From positions 1,299,210-1,363,209 of the forward strand of contig NZ_KV917381.1 in NCBI RefSeq assembly GCF_002019795.1: a DNA stretch of 64,000 bases, read 5' to 3'. Position 1 is the first letter of the stretch; the number at the start of each line of letters is the position of its first letter. Of this stretch, positions 29,378 through 38,400 are shown piece after piece. The stretch comes from Bacillus alkalicellulosilyticus (lineage in GTDB: Bacteria; Bacillota; Bacilli; Bacillales; Bacillaceae_F). Made by a program: the position numbers and the translations under genes. The notes beneath the pieces were generated by a model. That model was not told the DNA's origin. It did no database searches and was given only the letters and a program-made list of their open reading frames with translations.

Positions 29378-29698
29378 GTGAGTATCAATGTGAATTGGGC
29401 CATACAACAGGCCAGTGAACTTGCACGTAATGCAAGGATTCTTTCTGATAGGAAAAATAGTTTAGAGCAGACACGTGGGAGTATAGGGGGTGTATGGAGA
29501 GGAACTGAAATTAAGTATGTAAACAACTCGATTCTACGTCTTAATAAGGATTTAGGAAATTTAGCCAATCGTATTATTTCCATACAAGAAGATATCAAAT
29601 CTGTGGCATATGAAATAAGAAGAGAAGAAGAGGCGGCAGAAAAAGCCGCCGCAGAAAAAGCCGCAAGAGAGGCAGCTGCTGCAAAAGCAAACTCGTAA
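29378..29698 (+). CDS. Small helical protein with WXG-like turn, probable LXG partner
   Basis: This 106-residue protein has two long helices joined by GGVWRGTEIKYVNN (W-R-G) near residue 41 and a C-terminal Glu/Lys/Ala-rich tail that is probably disordered. Position directly before the LXG-like effector and after WXG100 genes is that of the Lap/DUF5082-type targeting partners of LXG toxins. GTG 29378 follows AAGAAGGTGATG. The family name was not established; the call rests on the fold pattern and place. Confidence 0.65.
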   Translation: MSINVNWAIQQASELARNARILSDRKNSLEQTRGSIGGVWRGTEIKYVNNSILRLNKDLGNLANRIISIQEDIKSVAYEIRREEEAAEKAAAEKAAREAAAAKANS

Positions 29699-29749
29699 AA
29701 AAAACAATCTTCTACACACCTAAGACAAAATTAATGTGTACGTATTTCT

Positions 29750-30349
29750 TTGAGTTACATGTCTTTGAAAAAGCGGGGTGGGAGTGTGTCTCGGATTGAT
29801 ATACGAATAAATGAGATTCTACAAGAAATCAGTCAGATAGAGAAACAAAGAACAATGATATCCTCCACAAGAGGAAATATAAAGTCAGTATCGAATAGTT
29901 TAGATAGGAAGATTGCAGCAAGACGCAACATTGGTGGGCGCTTAGACGATGTACAACGAGCTCTTCTTGACATTGAACAACAACTAAAAGCGATTGAGAA
30001 ATTTACAAACCAATCGATGACCGCGTACTCAAACAATGAAAAAAGACTAGTGAGTCTAGGAAAAAAGCATACTCTTTCAAGAAAATCGGTCAAAACATAC
30101 ATTTTGAATGCGTTTAAAGGAACTAAAGTCAAATTCACTTTAAAAAAGCCGAAAGTACGCACAGCAGATGTGAAAACAATAAAATTAATGGCAAAGGTTT
30201 ACAAGGTCCTTAACAGTTCGTACATTGAAAATAAAGTAACCCAAGCCAAGGAACAAACGCTTAATAAACCATATCATTGGTATCAACAAGCTGTAACCTT
30301 TACCACTCAAAAAAGTAAAGAAATCATACCTTTTCATTGTTCGATTTAA
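29750..30349 (+). CDS. N-terminal part of a frameshifted LXG-like T7SS effector
   Basis: This 199-residue frame consists of a helical N-terminus (SRIDIRINEILQEISQIEK...) with the length and heptad look of a T7SS-targeting domain, followed by a basic region (KKHTLSRKSVKTYIL, FTLKKPKVRT). It stops at 30349 in frame with nothing recognisable after it. The next open frame continues in the -1 frame from the overlap 30319-30346. Adding one T to the TTTT at 30331-30334 joins them without a break. The start is uncertain: TTG 29750, ATG 29759 or GTG 29786, the last behind GGGGTGGGAG. No function for the truncated product is proposed. Confidence 0.6.
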   Translation: MSYMSLKKRGGSVSRIDIRINEILQEISQIEKQRTMISSTRGNIKSVSNSLDRKIAARRNIGGRLDDVQRALLDIEQQLKAIEKFTNQSMTAYSNNEKRLVSLGKKHTLSRKSVKTYILNAFKGTKVKFTLKKPKVRTADVKTIKLMAKVYKVLNSSYIENKVTQAKEQTLNKPYHWYQQAVTFTTQKSKEIIPFHCSI

Positions 30350-31392
30350 ATTATTTAAACGATAAAGCTCAAACAGCACTAGAGTCTGTTAGAAATATAC
30401 AAAGTTGGTTTCAAGGGAAAATTGATCTTACGCGTACACTTGCTTCCATACTTCAACATTCCTATCAAACAAGGCCAAGTTCATGGGAGATGCTAAACGG
30501 AGCTTATGTAACATTTAAACAGAAGGTCACTCAACAAATCGTATACAATGTAGTAAGCTCTGGTCTATTGAAAAGCACCTTCACCAAAATTGAGGAAGCC
30601 GCTAGCAAATGGCGATCGATAGTCACTACCGGCGAACTTCTCGCATCGATAATGTCCAACCGAGAAGTGGTTGAGCTAGCCTTTACTTCCTTTTCCCAAA
30701 GCAGAGGAAGTGTGCAGAGCCAACTTGGATTGGCCTACGGTGTAGGAGAACAACTTTACGAAGACATAAAGGGAGCAGTTGAACTATTATATTACATCGA
30801 TCAATTTACTAAGGATCATAAGGTACGAACTCAGTTTGCATGGTCGCTTTATCACATGGGCTCAACACCAGAAGGTAACTTCAGCTTGAAACAACTTGGT
30901 GGAACGATAGCAAACGACATCAAGACAGGTATCGTAACCGAATATACCGACGCCTTCACCGTTTTCTTCCAAAACGCAAAAACGGTCCTAAGTGGAACCG
31001 CAAGTTTTGAAGAAGCACGCTCTTTCGGAAACGCCACCGTCCGAGTCGGAGAAGTCGTAGGACTAGGCTATGGTACAACGAAACTAACAATCCAAGTAAG
31101 CTCTAAAACAGGCAACATTCTAACATTGGGAAACTCATCACTCCGGTATCTAGTAGCTAATGAAAATGGGTCTGTGAGATTGCCTGGTAATGGTACGGGT
31201 AATCTTAAATCCACAAAGCTATCTTCTGCACAAGTTGAATTAGAGTGGTTGCCTGAAAAATATACTGCTCTTGAGGTAAAGGGTACTGTTAAAGTATCTG
31301 GAATCGAAGTAGACGTTTCTAGAAGGGTTTACCAAATGAAACAGTACGATAACTTTAGAAAAAAATATTGGAAGATGCGTGCAAATGAATAA
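30337..31392 (+). pseudogene. C-terminal part of the frameshifted LXG-like effector
   Basis: This 351-codon frame opens without a ribosome site, in the frame just before the stop of the preceding fragment. The first half is helical (QTALESVRNIQSWFQGK, SRGSVQSQLGLAYGVGEQLYEDI). The second half is beta-rich with YGTTKLTIQVSSKTGNIL and LKSTKLSSAQVELEW, ending KGTVKVSGIEVDVSRRVYQ and KKYWKMRANE. The end resembles the beginning of nuclease-type toxin tips, where VxRRVYQ often precedes an HNH-like core, but no HH or HNH residues follow, so the tip looks truncated. The immunity-like gene starts 15 bases later. Confidence 0.55.
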
Positions 31393-31406
31393 TCTGGAGG
31401 TTTACT

Positions 31407-31829
31407 ATGAACAAAGAGATTTTAGATTTGATTAAGAAATATCGGGTAAAGGGGGATTTATTCGGAGAGGTCTCTGAAGAATATATTCAACATGCTGAAG
31501 CTACACTTAATTTGAAATTTCCCAAAGGATATCGTGAGTACGTTAAAAACTTTGGTTCTGGTGGAATATGCGGAATTGAGATATAAGGCATTGAAGGGGA
31601 TCTGGGTGCTTCTGTAGTGAATACCACTGAAAGATACAGGAAATTAGGATTAAATAATGATAAGGTAGTAATTTATGACGGTGGAGAATTTTTCATGTGC
31701 ATTCTAGGTATTACGGAAGGTGAAAAAGTTTATTGCGGGGATAGAAGTGGGAAAGAACCAGTAATGCATTACAGAAGTTTTGACGAATTTATACTTGATA
31801 TGTTTCAAGAAGGAATTGACAATTTATAG
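31407..31829 (+). pseudogene. SMI1/KNR4 (SUKH) immunity protein with an in-frame stop
   Basis: Reading from ATG 31407, behind GGAGG, gives MNKEILDLIKKYRVKGDLFG, LNLKFPKGYREYVKNFGSGG and CGIEI, then TAA at 31584-31586 as codon 60. The same frame continues GIEGDLGASVVNTTERYRK to SFDEFILDMFQEGIDNL. LPxxYxxYLxxFGxGG followed by IxGI is the SUKH fold that neutralises polymorphic toxins. A single change of a Tyr codon to TAA would explain the break. An in-frame GTG/ATG restart would lose the conserved N-terminal core. Location after an LXG-like effector fits an immunity gene that lost its job when the toxin was broken. Confidence 0.8.
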
Positions 31830-32299
31830 GTTTTGTAGCTAGACATAACTTTTAACTTGTCAGATTTGATTTATAGAGATACCGATATGAAAAAATGAGA
31901 ATTATAAGGGAAACTGATTTTTACACAACCTGTTCTATAGGGCAGTGAATCGCACCGAATCACCAATTTCATAGTGTCATAAACATTATCCCAAAGGATT
32001 AAGATAATTAACAGGCTCGTTGATTAAAAGAAAAATATATGGATAAAGCACTCGATTGACTATTGAATAAGGTAATCAGTGTTTTTTTGTATTTCGAAGT
32101 ATATTGTAAAGGGAAATAGTTATAAATTCTTTGTCCAACTCCATTACCCAATGTAAACGACGTTTCCCAATCCAACTCAGAGTAGTCATGATTCGGCAGT
32201 TTTGTGGATAATGAAAATAGGGTTATGTCTCATTTCTAACTTTTCTCCCATGGCTTGAACACGGTATAATGACATAAATGCTTTAGAGCGGAGGCTTTT
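31830..32299. other. 470-bp gap between the immunity pseudogene and the MFS gene
   Basis: No credible gene is visible. An imperfect hairpin at about 32046-32096 (GCACTCGATTGAC pairing with GTAATCAGTGT, then seven T) probably ends the T7SS transcript. CATTATCC (near 31984) and GGATAATG (near 32207) are inverted but too short to claim as element ends. Base composition is like the surrounding intergenic DNA. Confidence 0.5.
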
Positions 32300-33781
32300 A
32301 TGAAAACAAAACGACCCATCGTGTTAGCAGCAATTATTTTAGCGATGTTTATGGCTGCGGTCGAAGCAACGATTGTTGCTACAGCAATGCCCGGGATTGT
32401 GGCTGATTTAGGTGGATTTTCATTATTCACTTGGGTATTTGGTTCTTACTTGCTCATGCAAGTTGTCACTATACCGATATATGGAAAACTGTCTGATTTA
32501 TTTGGCCGTAAAATTATATTTTCGATTGGAATTATAATATTTTTAATTGGTTCACTTATTTGTGGATTGGCTGGTTCAATGGAATTGCTCATATTGGCCC
32601 GTTTTATTCAAGGATTAGGTGCAGGAGCGGTTCAGCCAATTGCTACGACGATTGTGGGCGATATGTATACAAAAGAAGAGCGTGCAAGTATCCAAGGCTA
32701 CCTAGCGAGTATTTGGGGGATTTCCTCAATTCTTGGACCTGTGTTAGGTGGCGTATTTGTTGAATACCTGCACTGGTCCTGGATATTTTGGATGAACATT
32801 CCATTTGGTATTCTTTCTATTATTGGGGTTGTCCTCTTTTTAAAAGAAGAAGTGGAAACAAAAAAACATACGATTGATTATTGGGGTGCAACTTTGCTTT
32901 TTATAAGTGTGACTGCTGTTATGCTTATCCTTATTCAAGGAGGAACGGAGTGGGCCTGGAATTCCACAGAAGTTATCGTCTCCGTCGTTGTTTTTAGCCT
33001 TGCTTTACTTACGTTTATCGCACAAGAGAAACGAACACCTGACCCGATTATATCGTTAGACATTTGGAAGGATAAATTAATTCTTTTTGCGAATCTAGCC
33101 TCTTTTACATCAGGTGCGTTATTACTAGCGGTGTCGTCTTTTTTACCTACATATGTTCAAGGGGTTATGAGTAAACCAGCAATGATTGCAGGGTTTACTG
33201 TTACGATGATTTCCATTGGGTGGCCGCTTTCTTCAACGATAGCTGGGAAGTTAATGTTAAAAATGGGCTTTCGTTGGACAGCTGTCTTAGGAGGGAGTGC
33301 GCTTGTCTTTGGGTCTCTTTTTTACATCACCCTTCCTTATGTGAATACACCAGTTTGGGCAGGTGTTGGGTCCTTCTTTATTGGGGTAGGAATGGGGTTC
33401 TCAACGACTACTTTTATCGTAGCGATTCAAAGCAATGTAGATTGGAAACAGAGAGGGACCGCAACCGCAGCCAATATGTTTATGAGAACATTAGGAGGAG
33501 CGGTCGGGGTCGCACTTCTGGGTGGATTATTAAATAGTAGATTAATTCGCTATTTACAAGAACATCAGGACATATTGTCTTTTGAAGTTACAACAGATGC
33601 GGTGCAGCGCTTGCTCGACCGTACAGGGGAGACTTCTCTATCGGCAGGAGAAATCATCATCCTTCAACAAGGACTAATCCATGCTTTATCTACTGTCTTT
33701 TGGGGAATCGCAATCTTTGCAACCATTAGCTTGGTATTTATCAGCTTACTTCCCCATGACCGAAAAAAAGAACAAGAGTAA
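32300..33781 (+). CDS. MFS drug:H+ antiporter, DHA2 (14-helix) family
   Basis: This 493-residue transporter has the length and motifs of EmrB/QacA-type exporters: AAVEATIVATAMPGI in helix 1 (motif D1), GKLSDLFGRK (motif A), ARFIQGLGAGAVQP (motif B) and GISSILGPVLGGVF (motif C, typical of antiporters). It is expected to export drugs or lipophilic compounds in exchange for protons; the substrate cannot be told. GGAGG precedes ATG 32300. It appears to be monocistronic and converges with the Nudix gene. Confidence 0.92.
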   Translation: MKTKRPIVLAAIILAMFMAAVEATIVATAMPGIVADLGGFSLFTWVFGSYLLMQVVTIPIYGKLSDLFGRKIIFSIGIIIFLIGSLICGLAGSMELLILARFIQGLGAGAVQPIATTIVGDMYTKEERASIQGYLASIWGISSILGPVLGGVFVEYLHWSWIFWMNIPFGILSIIGVVLFLKEEVETKKHTIDYWGATLLFISVTAVMLILIQGGTEWAWNSTEVIVSVVVFSLALLTFIAQEKRTPDPIISLDIWKDKLILFANLASFTSGALLLAVSSFLPTYVQGVMSKPAMIAGFTVTMISIGWPLSSTIAGKLMLKMGFRWTAVLGGSALVFGSLFYITLPYVNTPVWAGVGSFFIGVGMGFSTTTFIVAIQSNVDWKQRGTATAANMFMRTLGGAVGVALLGGLLNSRLIRYLQEHQDILSFEVTTDAVQRLLDRTGETSLSAGEIIILQQGLIHALSTVFWGIAIFATISLVFISLLPHDRKKEQE

Positions 33782-33805
33782 CAGAACAATTCTCCTTTAT
33801 CCTAC

Positions 33806-34444
33806 TTACTTCTTAAGGGTGCTTATGTCGCCTTTAAGAAGTTCTAGGAAATGATGGAGAATTTTTGCTGTTAATCCCCAAATTACATAATCTTCATAGT
33901 AATAAAAGAACTCTGAAACCGTGTGCGTTCTTTTATTATATGCTAGTTTGTTTGGTATTTTATCAAAAGGAAATGTTGGTCCCGCATCAAAGGATATGTT
34001 CATATCGTATACTTCAGGTTTTGTATGCAATAGGTGAGATAAAGGCACAGTAAAGGTCTTTGCCACCTCATCCGGATTCGGACGAATATGCTCAGGTTTG
34101 ATGATTTCGCCTACAAAAGGATAAATAATTCCCCGAAACGGTGTAACAAGGACATCAAGTTGTGCATAGCAAGTAACCATTTGTTTTTCTAGTCCTAGTT
34201 CCTCACATAGTTCCCTTGTAGCTGTAGCCTCAACGTCATCATCGGAAGTATCTACTTTTCCGCCTGGAAAACAAATTTCCCCAGGTTGGCTGTTTAAATG
34301 TAATGCTCTAATTTCAAACAACACATGGAGACCGTCTTCTTTTTGTATGAGTGGCAGCATGACAGCTGATTTCATAAATGAACGATTCCCTAAAATTGAT
34401 ACTGGTCGATTTTCAAGTGTGTCTAAGACTTGTTGAAGTTGCAT
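33806..34444 (-). CDS. Nudix hydrolase, CoA diphosphatase (NudL/YeaB) type
   Basis: This 212-residue protein has the UPF0035-like lead (EIRALHLNSQPGEICFPGG) in front of the Nudix box (GGKVDTSDDDVEATATREL CEELGL, split here), in which Asp substitutes at the usual first Glu position as in NudL-type CoA pyrophosphatases. RPNPDEVAKTFTVPLSHLL follows, also family-typical. The predicted activity is hydrolysis of CoA or acyl-CoA to 3',5'-ADP and phosphopantetheine. The start could be ATG 34450 or ATG 34444; the second has better spacing to GAGGGGG. Its stop lies 25 bases from the convergent MFS gene. Confidence 0.85.
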   Translation of the reverse strand: MQLQQVLDTLENRPVSILGNRSFMKSAVMLPLIQKEDGLHVLFEIRALHLNSQPGEICFPGGKVDTSDDDVEATATRELCEELGLEKQMVTCYAQLDVLVTPFRGIIYPFVGEIIKPEHIRPNPDEVAKTFTVPLSHLLHTKPEVYDMNISFDAGPTFPFDKIPNKLAYNKRTHTVSEFFYYYEDYVIWGLTAKILHHFLELLKGDISTLKK

Positions 34445-34658
34445 TGCCATTAACCCCCTCACTTTTATCTATCATAGCAAAGACGAACAAAGGAAGAAAA
34501 GGAAAAAAATTACGGATTCCGAACATTCAGGTCAAAAATCGCACCAAATCAAGCAATAATAGAAGTAAAAAGAAAATGCACATTTGTCAGATTCTGTGAT
34601 AAAATTCAAGTGAGATGAACTTAGCCAAGGCTAGGTATACAGGGAAGGAAGAGGCGAC

Positions 34659-35327
34659 ATGGGGTTAAAAGTACTCATTGCGGATGACCAAACTTTAATG
34701 CGAGAAGGCTTGCGTACGATTATAGACCTAGAAGAGGATATGAAAGTCGTAGCCACTGCACAAGATGGGATGGACGCGATCGAAAAAACAAAAGAGTATC
34801 AGCCTGATGTTGTTTTACTAGATATACAAATGCCTCGAATGAACGGAATACAAAGTTTAATAGAAATAAAAAAGAACCAACCAAAGACTTGCATTTTAAT
34901 ATTAACGACTTTTGCTGAAGAAGAATATATTATTGAAGCTCTATCAAACGGAGTTGATGGCTTTTTATTAAAAGACATGAACTATGACCAATTGATATCT
35001 TCTATACGAGATGCAGTTGGAGGTCAATTGATGGTACCTCAAGTCGTTGCAGTGAAGTTAGCTAAACGGCTCGCCAGTTTAAACACGGTAATGGAACATG
35101 AACTGAATTTAGGAAAGTTAAAAAAACAAGGTATTCATTTCTCCGAGAGAGAGAGAGAAGTGGCTAATTTAGTCGTCAAAGGGTTAAGTAATAAAAAAAT
35201 TGCAGAAGAACTATTTATCACTGAAGGCACAGTCAAGAATTACATTAGTGAAATATACAGCAAGCTTGGTGTAAAAGACCGTGCAAAGGCAATTGTCTAC
35301 CTAAATGAATTAGACTTTCAATCATGA
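34659..35327 (+). CDS. NarL/LuxR-family response regulator
   Basis: This 222-residue protein has a receiver domain (LIADDQTLMREGL acidic pair, phosphoacceptor Asp in DVVLLDIQMPRMNG, T in LTTFAEE, K in FLLKDM) and a LuxR-type HTH (FSEREREVANLVVKGLSNKKIAEELFITEGTVKNYI, split into pieces of known family signature). GGAAGGAAGAGG precedes ATG 34659. It lies immediately before a NarL-type histidine kinase gene, so the two form a two-component pair with the regulator first. Targets are unknown; the DNA before the gene was not seen to hold an obvious repeat. Confidence 0.93.
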   Translation: MGLKVLIADDQTLMREGLRTIIDLEEDMKVVATAQDGMDAIEKTKEYQPDVVLLDIQMPRMNGIQSLIEIKKNQPKTCILILTTFAEEEYIIEALSNGVDGFLLKDMNYDQLISSIRDAVGGQLMVPQVVAVKLAKRLASLNTVMEHELNLGKLKKQGIHFSEREREVANLVVKGLSNKKIAEELFITEGTVKNYISEIYSKLGVKDRAKAIVYLNELDFQS

Positions 35328-35424
35328 CCTAGGTATGACTATCTTCACTAAAAATAGATTATTCTATAAGCTATAATGTGTGTGAAACACTATGAATGAC
35401 GTTCAATCTGTGAGGAGAGGTTTT

Positions 35425-38400
35425 ATGATAGCAGGATTTGAATTTCAAGAAAAAATAGTTGAAGGAAAAGATACTATCCTTTACCGGGCAAGGTCAATTG
35501 AATCGAATGAGACCGTAATCATTAAAACATCGTTATATGACCACCCCACGTTTGAGCAAATAGAATCTTTTAAACGAGAGGTCGATAGGGGATTAAGCCT
35601 TTCTGAAGAGTTTATTTTACCATTCACTTTATACCATGAACCGATTCCGAAAAAGAATGCATATCTCGTTAGTAAAGACTATCCAGTTATCACGCTTGAA
35701 CAATATATCTCTCAATATCAACCTTCACTACAAGACTTTTATGACATCTCAATACGAATTGCAAAAGTGATTGGAAATATACATCAACATAGAATCGTTC
35801 ACCATTTTATTAATCCATCATCAATCTTAATTACTCCAGACACAAAAGAAATTCGCTTGACTGATTTTTCTTTTTCTACGACTTTTTCTAACTCGCTTAC
35901 AAGTTCACAAATTCAACGTCTAATTGAGCATGCTGCACCCTACCTGTCTCCGGAACAAACGGGAAGGATTGGAAGGATAGTTGATTATAGAACAGATTTT
36001 TATTCTCTTGGTGTCACGTTGTATTTACTTTTAACCTCATCTAAACCATTTCAAGGAAATGATTATCTAGAATGGATTCATGCTCATATCGGAAAATTAC
36101 CTGTCGAGCCTCATACGATGACACCCTCAATACCAAAATCAGCATCTAACATTGTTATGAAGTTGTTGGCAAAAACTCCGGATGACAGATATCAGAGTGC
36201 CTTTGGATTTATAGAAGATATCAAAAAAGCAATGGAAGAAAGACAAGCATTTACATTAGGGGAAAAAGACCATGTAACAGACCTATCCTTTTCCAAAATA
36301 GAATTTGTCGGAAGAGAAGAAGAAAAAGCCCAGCTTGAACAAAGCTTGGAAAATGTAAAAAATGGAGAATTAGAAATTGTTTTAGTCTCAGGTGAAACAG
36401 GAGTAGGAAAGTCTACCTTAATTCATTCTTTTTTTCAAGGAAATGTAAAAAACGACTATTTGTTTTTATATGGAAAATTTGAAAGAACGGAAGAAAAACA
36501 GCCATATGGCCCATTGATTCAAGCGTTTACAACATTTATTCATACTATAGTTGCTCAAGGACCTGACGTCATCCAAGAATGGAAAGACCATTTTTCTTCG
36601 ATTTTAGGAAATAATATTAATATCATTGCTGAGTTGTTACCAGATTTTCGTTTAATTGTTGGAAACACAGAGCCAGTATCCAATCTTCCTATCGTAGAAT
36701 CTGAAAATCGATTTCGAATTGTGTTTCATGATTTCATTCAAAGTCTACGTCGAAATCATGAACCACTCGTTTTATTTCTTGATGACATTCAATGGGCAGA
36801 TCAAGCAACGCTCCAATGGTTTAAAGAGGTCGTATCATTAACGATTCACTCTCATCTATTGGTTATTGGAACGTATCGCATTGAAAATAAAAACCAAAGT
36901 TCATTGAAAGAGCTATTGGCTGCTGTTGAACATTCAAACATAAGCAAAGACATTGTGGTTAAACCTTTTTCATTAGTAGAAATTGAAAACTGGTTAGGGA
37001 AGTTAATTAGTTTACCAGAGGAACAGTTGAAATTTATTGCAGCCGAATTGTCAAATAAAACATTAGGGAATCCACTGTTTCTTCATCGTTCTCTTCAATC
37101 AATTTATGACCAAAGAATTTTATTCTTTGACCATCATAAAGGATTATGGAATATGAGCCGAACCTTATTAGAGCAGTATAATGTATCAGACAATGTTGTT
37201 GACCTAATGATTCATAAACTATCAAGCTTTTCTGAAAGAGTAAGAGATATACTGCACATTGCCGCATGTATAGGGAATGTCTTTACACAAACTTTAATTG
37301 AAAGAGTAAGCTCTATTCCTTCAGAAGAAATCACGGAATATATTCGAATTGCTTTGAAAGAAGGACTTATTCAGGAAAGAGAGCATATTTCAATCTCTAC
37401 CTCTATAACTGAAAATCGCTTTTATATGTTTATCCATGATGAAATTTGGAAAGCCGTTTACGCGCAAATCCCAGTTGAAGTAAAAATCAAAACTCATTGG
37501 AGAATTGGGAAAAGTAAGCTAAACACAAGTGAAAAATTCTCAAAGGATATTACCTATGACATAGTTCAACAACTAAATTTTGGTATGGATATGATAATCG
37601 ATAAAAGAGAACGAAAAGTGATTGCTTATTATAATTTTAAGGTTGGGAAAAGAGCTAAAGATGCAATCGCCTATGATTCAGCCTTGTCATATTTTAATAA
37701 AGGCTTACAATGGCTAGGTTCAGATGGTTGGATTGAGCATAACTTAAGTTTTTCTCTAACGTACTCTGTTATTGAATGTCTCTATTTAATGGGGAAACCA
37801 GAAGAGGCTGAAAAGGAATTAGAAATCCTTAAAGACCATAGTTTAACTCTTGCAGAAAAGATTAACGTAATCCAACTAAAAATGAAAATCGTTCATCACT
37901 TGCGACATCCAGAAAAAATCATTGCAACTGCACATGAGGGACTGAAGCTACTGGGCTATTCTTTTCCGCAAAAAGCAAATAAATTTATTATCCTTAAAGA
38001 ACTGCTAGCAGTTAAGTTGAAATTAAGAAATCAGCAACTTAGTGATACATATCGAAAAGAAAGTGATAATGAGAAAAGCGATTTATTGTTCTCCGTACTA
38101 GAAAGCCTAGGCGTATCACTCTATTTACATAATAGAGAATTATATGGGTTGCATATTCTTAAAATGGTACAACTTCATCTTAAGAGTCCAGGTTCTTCCT
38201 CGGCGGCCCTTACATTTATGGAATATTCTATTTTACTGATTGAAGGACTTGGGCAATTTAAAAAAGGGTATCAACTTGGAAATCAAGCATTGGCATTAGC
38301 TAATAAATATAATAACCATTACATTCAAGGGTTAGTTGAATTTATATTTGGAGGATTTATCAATCACTTGGAACACCCCATTGAGCAAAACATCGGGTAC

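Noticed and set aside
31830-32299. Insertion-sequence remnant
   Set aside because: The short inverted CATTATCC/GGATAATG words are too brief and no transposase fragment was seen.
35392-35424. Earlier ATG of the giant kinase
   Set aside because: No ribosome site precedes it, while ATG 35425 has AGGAGAGG at good spacing.
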